This document shows positions 17,494-25,297 of a stretch of 64,000 nucleotides of DNA, one piece after another. Source of the stretch: Yoonia sp. (lineage in GTDB: Bacteria > Pseudomonadota > Alphaproteobacteria > Rhodobacterales > Rhodobacteraceae). Location: positions 310,001 to 374,000 of the forward strand of contig NZ_JAGYJK010000018.1 in NCBI RefSeq assembly GCF_018402175.1. The letters run 5' to 3'. The stretch's first letter is position 1, and each line of letters opens with the position of its first letter. Both the position numbers and the translations under genes were made by a program. Below the pieces are notes generated by a model that was not told the DNA's origin, ran no database searches, and saw only the letters and a program-made list of their open reading frames with translations.

Positions 17494-18279
17494 CTATGTG
17501 CCGCGTTTTGTTGACAGGCTGCGGGCGATGGCCGCCCCCAGCAGAGGCAGGCCCACGGTGAGAAGGATCATCACCGTGCCCAGCGCGTTGATCTCAGGGC
17601 TGATGGAATTGCGCAGCATCGAGAAGATCTGCGTCGGCACGGTTTCCACCCCGCCGGGTTTCCAGAACAGCGTGCCGGTGATGTCATCAAAGCTGATGGT
17701 AAAGGCGAACAGCGCACCCGCCGCGACAGCGGGCATCAAAAGCGGCAGCGTGATGGAAAAGAAGGTCTGCACCGGGGATGCGCCAAGGCTCATCGCTGCC
17801 TCTTCGACATCGCGGCGGATGCTGACAAGGCGCGCCTGCACCACGAGGATGACGAAAGGCAGGGTGAAGATCACATGCCCCGCCAGCAGCAGGGCGAAGC
17901 TTTTTCCAATCCCCAACCAGTTCAGAAACAGCAAAAGTGCGACGGCCAGCACCACCTCAGGCACCAGAATGGGCGCGATCAGCGCCGTGGTGATCAGGTT
18001 CTTGCCCGGCACGTCATAGCGCACAAGGGCGAGGCTCGCCAAAACCCCCAGCATGGTGGAAATCACCGCCGTCATCAGCCCAAGCACCAAGGAGGTGCGA
18101 AAGGCCCGCATCACCGCGTCATTGTTCCACAGCGCCTCGAACCAGCGCAGGGACAGGCCGGTCATGGGAAAACTGCCGAATTGATTGGCGTTGAACGACA
18201 GCAGCACCACCGCCACCACAGGCAGGAACATGAAGCCGTAAACCGCAATCGCGTAAAGGCGGATCAGACCCCAGCCCAT
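17494..18279 (-). CDS. PotC-like ABC permease
   Basis: A 261-residue inner-membrane permease. Six hydrophobic segments are visible, from YAIAVYGFMFLPVVAVVLLS to VMILLTVGLPLLGAAIA. The EAA loop reads VEEAAMSLGASPVQTFFSIT then LPLLMPAV, the coupling motif that docks to the ATPase. The stop of the preceding permease overlaps its start by one base (TGATG-type junction at 18279), so the two are coupled and likely equimolar. Family length is typical for PotC/PotI. Confidence 0.92.
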   Translation of the reverse strand: MGWGLIRLYAIAVYGFMFLPVVAVVLLSFNANQFGSFPMTGLSLRWFEALWNNDAVMRAFRTSLVLGLMTAVISTMLGVLASLALVRYDVPGKNLITTALIAPILVPEVVLAVALLLFLNWLGIGKSFALLLAGHVIFTLPFVILVVQARLVSIRRDVEEAAMSLGASPVQTFFSITLPLLMPAVAAGALFAFTISFDDITGTLFWKPGGVETVPTQIFSMLRNSISPEINALGTVMILLTVGLPLLGAAIARSLSTKRGT

Positions 18280-19145
18280 CAGCCCAACCCCTTGGCGAGT
18301 TGCGCCATGCCCAGATAGCGGTTGTAGATGGCGACCAGCACGCCCAGCACCATCAGAAGCAGGAGCGACAGCGCCGATCCCAGCGGCCAGTTCAGTTGGG
18401 TGATGATCGCCTCGAACACCAGATTGGCGAACATCGCATCGCGCGGCCCGCCCAGCACCAAGGGCGTGATGTATGTCCCCGCCCCCAGCACGAAGCAGAG
18501 CAGCCCCCCGGCGGCGAGGCCGGGCAGCGACAAAGGCAGCGTCACTTGCAGGAAGGATTGCCAGCGCGTCGCCCCCAAGGAGGTGGCCGCGTCTTCCAGA
18601 TTAGTGTCGATCCCCTCAAGGCTGACATAGACATTCAGCACCATGAAGGGCAGCAAGAAGTGGACAAGGCCAAGGATCACAGCCGCCTCATTATACAGCA
18701 TTTGCAGCGGTTCATTGATCACGCCCAGCGCCATCAGCCCGGAATTGAGGGCACCCGATGCCCCCAGAATATTGATCCAGCTCATCGTGCGAATGATGTA
18801 GCTGATCCAGAAGGGCAGCATCATCAGCAGCAGCAGGATCATCTTGTTGCCCTTGGAGCGTGCGATGAAATAGGCCGCCGGATAGCCCAAAAGCGCACAG
18901 AGCACCGTGGTGATCGCCGCGATCTTCAGCGTGTTGAGCAGGATGTAGCGATAGAACGGATCGGTCAGCGCCTTGATCCAGTTGTCCAGATGGAACCCTG
19001 CCGTATCGCCCCCCGTGGCCGAGCGCAGCCAGAAGGAATAGACCACGATGAACAAAAGCGGCACGATGAGCAGCAACCCCACCGCCCCCAAGGCCGGGGA
19101 GAGCAGGATCCAAGGCTGACGCGCCTCACGCCGTTCGATGCTCAT
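18279..19145 (-). CDS. PotB-like ABC permease
   Basis: A 288-residue inner-membrane permease, first gene of the importer operon. Hydrophobic segments include WILLSPALGAVGLLLIVPLL and MILLLLMMLPFWISYIIRTM. The EAA loop is LEDAATSLGATRWQSFLQVT then LPLSLPGLA. I choose the start at 19145 (MSIERREARQPW) because AGGAG lies upstream at proper distance; an upstream in-frame ATG at 19253 would overlap the divergent regulator and add a non-family N terminus. It faces the LysR gene across a 98-bp intergenic region. Confidence 0.92.
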   Translation of the reverse strand: MSIERREARQPWILLSPALGAVGLLLIVPLLFIVVYSFWLRSATGGDTAGFHLDNWIKALTDPFYRYILLNTLKIAAITTVLCALLGYPAAYFIARSKGNKMILLLLMMLPFWISYIIRTMSWINILGASGALNSGLMALGVINEPLQMLYNEAAVILGLVHFLLPFMVLNVYVSLEGIDTNLEDAATSLGATRWQSFLQVTLPLSLPGLAAGGLLCFVLGAGTYITPLVLGGPRDAMFANLVFEAIITQLNWPLGSALSLLLLMVLGVLVAIYNRYLGMAQLAKGLG

Positions 19146-19199
19146 GCAGAATGCTCCTGCCTTCCGCCCTTCCGCAGAAATATTGACAGGGCGGGAGGC

Positions 19200-19210
19200 A
19201 TTGCTCCAAT
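19200..19210. promoter_or_regulatory. Candidate LysR-type operator in divergent region
   Basis: The 98-bp gap between potB-like and lysR-like genes holds ATTGCTCCAAT, a T-N-A type dyad (ATTG-N3-CAAT) as bound by LysR regulators. It is short, so only tentative, but the divergent arrangement makes autoregulation plus control of the operon likely. Confidence 0.35.
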
Positions 19211-19243
19211 AGATAGTAAAGATAATGAATATAGACAGGATCA

Positions 19244-20197
19244 ATGACTTCATCCCCCAAAAAACTGGCCCGCGATCTGGATTGGAACCTGCTGCGCACT
19301 TTCGTGGTGCTGGCCGATGCAGGCTCCATCACCCGCGCGGCGGAGGAGTTGGGGTTGCAACAACCCAGCGTCTCCAGCGCGCTCAAACGGTTGGAGGGGC
19401 ATCTGGGCCGGCAGTTGATCGACCGCAAGCCGGGGCGGTTTGCCCTGACCGAAGCGGGTCGTCTGCTCTATGACGAGGCGGTGGATATCACGGGCGCCAT
19501 CCTGCGCATCGCCACCGCCATCCGCGAGGTGCAGCAGGAGGTGCAGGGCCATGTCACCATCGCCATCGCCAGCCACGTCGTCTGCCCCCTGCTGAACGAG
19601 GCTTTGGGCGAGTTCCACACCCGCCACCCGGCGGCAACCCTGTCCATCGACGTCAGCGCCAGCCGCGAGGCTTTGGAGAAACTGCTGTCGCGTCGCGTTT
19701 CCTTTGCCATCTGTCTGGTCAAGGACCGCAATCCCAAGCTGGAATACCGCCGCCTGTTCCGCGAATTCTTTGGCCTGTTCTGCGGCCCCTCGCATCCTTT
19801 GTTCGGGCGCAAGGGTCTGGCCACCACGGAATTGGTCGGACAGCCCGCCGTCAGCTTTGTGACCGACAAGATGACCGATGCTTTGCGCCCCGTCACCCTG
19901 ATGCGCGCCGCAGCGGGGTTGGAGGACCGGGTCATCGGTTCCTCCGCCAATCTGGAGGAGGTGCGGCGCATGATCGTGGCGGGTCTGGGCATCGGCCCCC
20001 TGCCCCTGCATGTGGTGCGCGAGGATGTGGCGATGGGCCGCCTGTCGCGTTTGCCGCCCTATGATGATCCGCCCGCCATCGATGTGCATGTTGTCTGGAA
20101 CCCGCGCGCGCGGCTGAACCGGGCTGAGGCGTCGCTGCTTAAGGGCCTTCTGGACAAGATCGACGCCACACCCGAGGCGGACCGGATTTACACCTGA
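19244..20197 (+). CDS. LysR-family transcriptional regulator
   Basis: A 317-residue regulator. The N-terminal winged HTH spans about residues 12-70 (LDWNLLRTFVVLADAGSITR, AAEELGLQQPSVSSALKRLE); the rest is a periplasmic-binding-like effector domain. It is divergent from the ABC transporter/catabolic operon (11799-19145) and is the only regulator in it, so it probably controls uptake and breakdown of the substrate. AGGA precedes the ATG. Its composition matches the operon, suggesting that both moved together. No other function is likely. Confidence 0.92.
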   Translation: MTSSPKKLARDLDWNLLRTFVVLADAGSITRAAEELGLQQPSVSSALKRLEGHLGRQLIDRKPGRFALTEAGRLLYDEAVDITGAILRIATAIREVQQEVQGHVTIAIASHVVCPLLNEALGEFHTRHPAATLSIDVSASREALEKLLSRRVSFAICLVKDRNPKLEYRRLFREFFGLFCGPSHPLFGRKGLATTELVGQPAVSFVTDKMTDALRPVTLMRAAAGLEDRVIGSSANLEEVRRMIVAGLGIGPLPLHVVREDVAMGRLSRLPPYDDPPAIDVHVVWNPRARLNRAEASLLKGLLDKIDATPEADRIYT

Positions 20198-20250
20198 CGC
20201 CCCCTTGCGATGCCGCCTGAACTGCCCTAGTAAAATGAGCCTGACACATC

Positions 20251-20535
20251 TTACCGGTTCCCTCGGATTTCATCGAGCCTGTTCAGAGCGCGGCGTTCCC
20301 GGGTGAGAATATCCTCGGCGGTTTTGGTCCATTTGAAGGGCTTGGGCCTCTCGTTGTGCTGCGCCAGATAATCGTAGATCGCGGCCTCAAGATCATCGAC
20401 GCTCGAATAGCTGCCGCGGCGGATGCGCCGTGTTGTGATCTCGGCAAAGAAGCGTTCGACGAGGTTCAGCCATGAGGCGCTGGTGGGCGTGAAATGCAGC
20501 TTTAAGCGCGGGTGCTTGTCCAGCCAAGCTTTCAC
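20251..20535 (-). mobile_element. IS630-family transposase C-terminal fragment
   Basis: From about 20535 down, the minus strand reads VKAWLDKHPRLKLHFTPTSA, SWLNLVERFFAEITTRRIRR and WTKTAEDIL, the catalytic C terminus of IS630-type transposases (the final Glu lies in NLVERFF). The N-terminal half is missing. The frame is fused directly to a phage-like N terminus (20536-20685), giving a 144-codon chimera. Confidence 0.85.
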
Positions 20536-20685
20536 CTCGGGCTCACCCGGCTCGCCGTCGCGCAGGATCATCAGCCCTTCGGGCGGGATACGTTCAGGCA
20601 AGACCTCGCCACGTAATGCGGTGGCAGGCAGCATTAAGAGCCGTGCGTGTAGCGCGGTGAGGATGGTTTCGCGGGGTGTGGACAT
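20536..20685 (-). pseudogene. N-terminal fragment of a phage structural protein
   Basis: The 50 residues from MSTPRETILTALHARLLMLP to LMILRDGEPGEPE resemble the start of short proteins in roseobacter prophage tail regions, which then continue with a VTLSPLxYHYQHRAEIE-like stretch. Here the frame passes straight into an IS630 transposase tail. It is therefore a prophage relic cut by IS activity. The phage assignment rests on remembered family resemblance. Confidence 0.55.
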
Positions 20686-20727
20686 GTAATAATCAGAAAT
20701 CAGTTCGTTTCGGACAAAAGCCGCTGC

Positions 20728-21249
20728 TTATCGCCAAGGGTACTCTTCGACCCACAATTGAACATGTTTCTGCAACGAGTTATGACGGTTCCATCGGTGC
20801 ATTGCCTTAGCGGATATTACCGCCCGATCCACCACGGCAAGAACGAGGTGGCAGGGAGGATCGAAAGTCTGTTTTGCAATGAAATTGCCAGCTTTGTACA
20901 GGATCCTCTCAACTTCTTGTGGTCCGATGTTCTGGCTGGTTGCCTTGCACTGATAGAAACAAACCTCCCTGCTTGGAGCGATAGCGATCAAGTCTATCCC
21001 GCCATCCAGCATTTTCAACCGGAGCCCTCGATAGTCTACTGTGTAGCCTCAATCTTCGAGAGCCAGCCCAACTAGCCGCTCAAATGCATATCCGAGGTCG
21101 GCTGGCGACAAATCATCAATACGCCATGAGGTCAGCGCATCGCCAAATTCGTCGACGAGCCTAAGCTCATCGGTGTCTGTGTCGAGTATAGGTCGGCCGG
21201 TAGCTAGCGCTCTCATTAGCGACGCGGTCAGGTTTCGCTTCGTCGTCAT
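20728..21249 (-). pseudogene. Mrr-like restriction endonuclease, interrupted by TGA
   Basis: Two pieces lie in one frame, 21249-21049 and 21048-20728, separated only by TGA at 21049-21051. Read through, it is about 173 residues with a PD-(D/E)xK/Mrr pattern: Glu in GYAFERLVGLALED, then GYTVDYRGLRLKMLDGGIDL with the acidic residue, and CFYQCKATSQNIGP with the QxK motif. Such single-domain nucleases cleave modified or foreign DNA. The nonsense codon lies between the first and second catalytic motifs, so the native product would be inactive unless read through or restarted at the internal ATG (21018). GC is lower than in neighbours. Confidence 0.7.
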
Positions 21250-21341
21250 GGCTCTTTTAATGGTTTGTGCCGTCGCATACTTGTGCTTTCATAAACGCAA
21301 CGACAGATTCCTCCTATAACTTGCACTTATATCGAATAAAC

Positions 21342-21512
21342 ATGACCTTAACTGTCAGAAATCAATCCGTGAAGCGTCTCCCGAACGACGGCAAGGTTCA
21401 CGCCATCCTACGTTGTGTGAGGTGCGGACACACTAAGTCCTTTCACGAAGAAATCGGCAATGAATACGTGAAACGACTAAATGCAGATATGCCAAGGGCC
21501 TGCGGTTTGTAA
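21342..21512 (+). CDS. Possible small protein with CxxC motif
   Basis: A 56-residue frame with LRCVRCGHTKSFHEEIGNEY, a single CxxC pair as in half a zinc ribbon. No Shine-Dalgarno sequence is evident before ATG 21342, and a second metal-binding pair is absent apart from one Cys at the end. It could be a relic or a real small protein. Confidence 0.3.
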   Translation: MTLTVRNQSVKRLPNDGKVHAILRCVRCGHTKSFHEEIGNEYVKRLNADMPRACGL

Positions 21513-21541
21513 GGGTCGCTCTGGCCGCTGTGCGCGATTTT

Positions 21542-22612
21542 TCAGCGGAACCTGTTTGGGGTCAGCGCCGCCACCATATCGGGGCTGATCTCAGGCGTTT
21601 TTCCGCCAACCAGATCGGCCAAAAGCTGGCTGGCCCCGGGTGCGGATTGCATCCCATAGCCACCTTGGCCTGCGCACCAGATGAAACCGGCATGCGCGGG
21701 GTCCGGCCCCAACACAAGGTTGCGATCCGGCGAAAACGTGCGCAGCCCCGCCCATGACGCCAGCAGGCGGGTGACGGACGTGGTGACATTTGCCTCGTAC
21801 CGCGCCAGCCCCTCGGCCAGCACCATGTCATCGGCATAGGCGTCATGGGGGGCGACAGGGTCTTCTTCGGCGGGGGACACGATCAGCGCGCCGGCATCGG
21901 GTTTGGCATACCAGCCCTCGCCTGCGCCAAAGACCATCGGCCAAGCGCGGATATCATGCCCGTCAGGCGCGGGAATCCGCGCCATCGACCGGCGCAGCGG
22001 CTGGAACCCCAAAGGAGCCACCCCCGCCATTTGCGCGATCACATCGACCCATGCGCCAGCGGCATTAACCAGTTGGCGCGCCGCATAGTCGCCAGCCTTG
22101 GTGCTGACAGCCCAGCCTTGCGCGGTGCGGCTGATCGCCGTCACCTCGGCCTTGGTGACGATCTGCGCGCCATTGCCGCGCCCGGTTTTTGCGAATGTCT
22201 GCATCAGCCTGTCGGTGTCTATATCCCATGCCCCCGGATCATAGGCGGCACGGTCCACATGGGCGGGGTTTAGCAAGGGAATCAGGGCCAAGGCCGCGTC
22301 CATCGTGATCTCGGCCATCTGCATCGCGGCGACGTCGGCGGCGAACAGATCGGCCTCGCCCTTGCTGCCGACCAGCATCAACCCGCGCGGCGACAGCACA
22401 TCGGCGCTGCGATGAAAATCAAGGCTGGCGCGGTTCAGCGCGACTGTCGATGCTTTGCCGTAATGTTGCTCGAACAAGGCGGCAGAGCGGCCCGAGGCGT
22501 GATAGGCCAGCGCGTCTTCGCGTTCCAGTACGGTGACGCTGCCCAGCGCCGACAGGCGGGCTGCGGCGGAAATGCCCGCGATCCCGCCGCCGATGATCAG
22601 GAAATCATTCAT
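21542..22612 (-). CDS. FAD-dependent amine/amino-acid oxidoreductase (DAO family)
   Basis: A 356-residue flavoprotein of the DadA/glycine oxidase superfamily, oxidising a primary or secondary amine. The N-terminal FAD-binding motif is LIIGGGIAGISAAARLSALG, followed by VTVLEREDALAYHASGRSAA, and the C-terminal FAD motif FIWCAGQGGYGMQSAPGASQ is intact. Substrate is unknown. GAGG precedes the ATG at 22612. An IS1380-derived miniature element begins only 11 bp upstream, so the native promoter has been displaced. High GC, like the catabolic cluster, although IS630/phage fragments and the nuclease lie between them. Confidence 0.88.
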   Translation of the reverse strand: MNDFLIIGGGIAGISAAARLSALGSVTVLEREDALAYHASGRSAALFEQHYGKASTVALNRASLDFHRSADVLSPRGLMLVGSKGEADLFAADVAAMQMAEITMDAALALIPLLNPAHVDRAAYDPGAWDIDTDRLMQTFAKTGRGNGAQIVTKAEVTAISRTAQGWAVSTKAGDYAARQLVNAAGAWVDVIAQMAGVAPLGFQPLRRSMARIPAPDGHDIRAWPMVFGAGEGWYAKPDAGALIVSPAEEDPVAPHDAYADDMVLAEGLARYEANVTTSVTRLLASWAGLRTFSPDRNLVLGPDPAHAGFIWCAGQGGYGMQSAPGASQLLADLVGGKTPEISPDMVAALTPNRFR

Positions 22613-22622
22613 GCCTCTTCAA

Positions 22623-22932
22623 CCGACATTCCCCAAGTGGTAAGATTGCTGAAGCGAAGATCGCCTGATTTTGCCCGCTGGACAAGCATTTTTCGCTCCA
22701 ACCGGCGGTCTTCTGGTGTTGCGCGAGCTTGATGACGCGCACGAGCTGACCGATCTGGCCGCTGCGCTAAAAAACACCGCCGCCGAGACAGAACACGGCC
22801 ACTTGGCGGCTCGCCCCGCCCTATTCCAGCAGCCTGCTCGGCCACAGACACCGCTCAGACGAAAAACGCTTGTTTCAGCGTTAAGATCAGGCGATCTTGA
22901 CTACAAACCGCAGGCCACTTGGAAAATGTCGG
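22623..22932. mobile_element. 310-bp IS1380-derived miniature element (MITE-like)
   Basis: Terminal inverted repeats are CCGACATTCCCCAAGTGG (22623-22640) and its counterpart CCACTTGGAAAATGTCGG (22915-22932), with further inverted similarity inward (aagatcgcctgat). The interior still encodes a piece of an IS1380 transposase N terminus on the plus strand (GVLVLRELDDAHELTDLAAA). The element has lost nearly all of the transposase but kept both ends, so it could be mobilised in trans. Confidence 0.72.
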
Positions 22933-22987
22933 CTAAAATTTGACCGTTCAGGTTGAGCTGACAGAAATATTTAAGCGAGGACGAACA

Positions 22988-23491
22988 ATGCGGTTATTTG
23001 CAGGTATGGAAGTGTTTGTCTTTCGGGTAATAGTTTTGACTTTTATGGCTCAGATGGCAAATGCTGATGCATACAGTTCCGCTCAAAGAGCACTAGAGAA
23101 TTTAAAGAAAAATTGCTATCCAGACATTAATGCAGAAAGTCTCGTAGTTCCACAAATTTCCATCGAAGCGGTATTCACTAAAGTCCTAATTGGTAATAAT
23201 GAAAGTACAGAGGCGTTTATTGTAAATCCAGAACGTCTTACATGTGGCGGTGAGAGTGCAGGACTTTGTGGTTCTCGTGGGTGTGATATTGAAATATTCG
23301 CAGGGACTGAACGCTTCTCATATATTGGATGGCAGCCACAAGTTCTGAGCATTGATAATAGAAATTTTTTACTTCTGCCTCATCAGGGTTGGGTCTGTGG
23401 GCAAGGACCAAACAGTGACCCTTGTTTTTCAGTTTTATTCTGGAGTGATTTCGAAAAGAAATTTGTTTATCGTTATGGGGATGTAGAGTGA
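22988..23491 (+). CDS. Secreted Cys-rich protein of unknown function
   Basis: A 167-residue protein with an N-terminal export signal (FRVIVLTFMAQMANADA, probable cleavage at ANA-DA). The mature part carries seven or eight Cys, many in close pairs (LTCGGESAGLCGSRGCDIEI, WVCGQGPNSDPCF), so disulfide bonds in the periplasm are likely. GAGG at 22977-22980 supports the ATG at 22988; an earlier in-frame ATG at 22940 is not needed. The following membrane protein overlaps it by four bases (GTGA), so they form a unit. Codon use is clearly AT-rich compared with the flanks, indicating recent transfer. No family recognised. Confidence 0.7.
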   Translation: MRLFAGMEVFVFRVIVLTFMAQMANADAYSSAQRALENLKKNCYPDINAESLVVPQISIEAVFTKVLIGNNESTEAFIVNPERLTCGGESAGLCGSRGCDIEIFAGTERFSYIGWQPQVLSIDNRNFLLLPHQGWVCGQGPNSDPCFSVLFWSDFEKKFVYRYGDVE

Positions 23492-23865
23492 ACGTGTTGA
23501 AAGCGACTGTTCAGTTGAGAGTAATAGCTATTCTCTACGCAATATTATTAACGGCTTCGTTTATGTTTTTTCTTGTTTCCAACTCTCATAGCCATCCGTT
23601 TGGCGAATTTTATGACAGTGAAGAGTCGAGCTTCTATGCTCGGTGGGCGTTTGCATTCTTTACGTTCTCGTTTGTGCTTTCGTTCTTTATCTTCCCTAAG
23701 CCTACATGGGCACTACATATCTTTTTTAAATTAATGATATATATTGTTTGGTTTGCGCTAGTTTGTGGCGTTAATTTGTTCATTTATGTGTATGTAGGGC
23801 GAGCTTCTTACATTGCTTGCTCCTTTTTGAGGTGTGGGCTGGATTGGGGCGTTCCCTTGCCCTAA
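23488..23865 (+). CDS. Small three-segment membrane protein
   Basis: A 125-residue protein starting with GTG at 23488 inside the preceding stop (GTGA). Three hydrophobic segments are visible: VIAILYAILLTASFMFFLV, WAFAFFTFSFVLSFFIF and IYIVWFALVCGVNLFIYVYV. The N-terminal loop after the first segment is His/Asp/Glu-rich (HSHPFGEFYDSEESSF). Coupled translation with the secreted Cys-rich protein suggests joint action at the inner membrane. Same low-GC codon use. Function unknown. Confidence 0.65.
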   Translation: MNVLKATVQLRVIAILYAILLTASFMFFLVSNSHSHPFGEFYDSEESSFYARWAFAFFTFSFVLSFFIFPKPTWALHIFFKLMIYIVWFALVCGVNLFIYVYVGRASYIACSFLRCGLDWGVPLP

Positions 23866-23952
23866 CGCGTTATGTGTTAAATGGTGATGTAGTTCATGGT
23901 ATGAGTTGTTACTGTCACAACCGTATTGCGCCCATGAAACATAGCACTTTAT

Positions 23953-24123
23953 ATGGCCAAAACCCCAGAAGGCAAAGTGGTATGCGTTGCAGCGCACTGG
24001 AAACACGGCCGACAGTCCAAAGCTTTTGTTGAGGCAAGAAAAAAGATTTGGGCCGAGCTGAGGCGGGTGGAGGGAGAAATGCGAAATATTGGGTTTCGTG
24101 AGCTGGTATCGATTGGCCGCTGA
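23953..24123 (+). CDS. Possible small basic protein
   Basis: A 56-codon frame (MAKTPEGKVVCVAAHWKHGR, then QSKAFVEARKKIWAELRRVE) with a plausible basic N terminus and an amphipathic helix. It overlaps the Sel1 fragment in another frame. No clear Shine-Dalgarno sequence. It may be a truncated gene start; I have no family for it. Confidence 0.3.
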   Translation: MAKTPEGKVVCVAAHWKHGRQSKAFVEARKKIWAELRRVEGEMRNIGFRELVSIGR

Positions 24124-24355
24124 GCAAGGTAACGTGAACGGGCAATTCAATCTTGGCAGAATGTATGTGCGCGGTCAGGGCGTCGTGCGGGATCATATTA
24201 TGGCGCATATGTGGTACAATATCTCTACTGCAAATGGGAATGGCGACGGTTATGTACGCGATAGGCTAGCGGAGCGCATGACAACAGCCGACATAACCGA
24301 GGCACAGCGACGAGCGCGTGTTTGCATGGAGTCTAACTATCAAGACTGCGACTAA
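24089..24355 (+). pseudogene. Sel1-repeat protein, C-terminal fragment
   Basis: The frame contains one complete Sel1-like repeat (WYRLAAEQGNVNGQFNLGRM, YVRGQGVVRDHIMAHMWYN) and the tail DITEAQRRARVCMESNYQDC D typical of secreted bacterial Sel1 proteins. Only TTG at 24089 precedes it, and normal family members have a signal peptide and several repeats. I therefore read it as the 3' end of a broken gene joined to unrelated DNA. Confidence 0.65.
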
Positions 24356-24369
24356 CCTCGCGTGGAGCA

Positions 24370-24999
24370 ATGGCGGGTGACATCATGGCTAACCTTAATG
24401 AAGCTTATTCAATTAACTCAGTCGCAGAGGCAAAGCGCGTCTATGCCGAATGGGCCGGCGCATATGATACGACCTTCGCCTCAGCGATGGGGTATGTTGC
24501 ACCACAGCGGATCGCAGAGCTGTTTCTCGCAGAAGGCGGTCAGACGGCCCAGCCGGTTCTTGATATCGGTGCAGGCACTGGATTGGTCGCAGAGGCGCTG
24601 CCCGGACTTGAGATCGATGGCATCGACATCTCACCCGAAATGCTGGCGCAGGCGGAAGCAAAAGGCCTGTATCGCAGCCGAATTGTAGCAGACCTGACAG
24701 GCACCCTGCCCGTCGCTAACGGTACCTACCACGGGTTCGTCTCCGCTGGGACATTCACGCATGGACATGTCGGTGCAGAATGCCTGCCTGAACTTCTGAG
24801 GACAGCAGCGCCGGGAGCGCTGTTCTGCTGTGGCACGCGACCAGCGGTGTATGACGGTATGGGTTTCGGCTCAGCGCTTGCGCTTGCCGCCGCGCGCGCA
24901 CAGATCACGCCGCCGCATTTCCACGAAATCAGCATCTATAATGCTGAACACGATCACGCCGCCGATGTTGCGCTAGTAATGGTATTCCGAAAAAACTGA
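24370..24999 (+). CDS. Class I SAM-dependent methyltransferase
   Basis: A 209-residue methyltransferase. Motif I VLDIGAGTGLVAEALPGLEI, motif II acidic residue in IDGIDISPEMLAQAEAKGLY, and the motif IV region HGFVSAGTFTHGHVGAECLP match small-molecule methyltransferases of the WBSCR27-like group. The N terminus AKRVYAEWAGAYDTTFASAM is typical for that group. GGAG lies shortly before ATG 24370; the ATG at 24385 is an alternative. Substrate unknown. It stands alone between a Sel1 fragment and a gap. GC is closer to the core than the low-GC pair upstream. Confidence 0.85.
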   Translation: MAGDIMANLNEAYSINSVAEAKRVYAEWAGAYDTTFASAMGYVAPQRIAELFLAEGGQTAQPVLDIGAGTGLVAEALPGLEIDGIDISPEMLAQAEAKGLYRSRIVADLTGTLPVANGTYHGFVSAGTFTHGHVGAECLPELLRTAAPGALFCCGTRPAVYDGMGFGSALALAAARAQITPPHFHEISIYNAEHDHAADVALVMVFRKN

Positions 25000-25297
25000 T
25001 CGAGCATCGCGCCTAAGCGCCAACAGGAAGTTCACATGCGCCGGTGTTCAACACAGATAAGCACTTGGTAATTGGCTTGGCTGTGACAATCGTGGAAGGG
25101 TCTCAGCCCAGATAACCCCCGCCGACAAATCCCAAGCCCAGTTGGGCGCAACAGTTTGCATGGAGATCAACCACGAGGACAGCGACGGCCATCTGTAGTC
25201 GCGATATTTTGCGCCAGCCTTCGCTGTTGTTGAGCCGCTACCGGCATCCAATGTGTGTGGTTAAGCAAGACATTTGCACCGAACAGGATTGTCCTAA
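25000..25297. other. Intergenic stretch, nothing recognised
   Basis: Convergent gap between the methyltransferase and the MORN protease. A 67-codon minus-strand frame exists but has no start signal or domain. I see no strong hairpin with a T tract. Confidence 0.4.

Noticed and set aside
11694..20089. Long antisense frames over the ABC/catabolic cluster and LysR gene (for example 13147-13992, 15676-16674, 18300-19247 on plus, 19250-20089 on minus)
   Set aside because: High-GC genes leave stop-free antisense frames. The translations are rich in His, Arg and Gln, with no motifs, while the opposite strand encodes well-conserved enzymes.
21049..21051. TGA as selenocysteine codon in the Mrr-like gene
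   Set aside because: No Cys is expected at this site in the family, no hairpin resembling a SECIS follows, and no sel genes are near.
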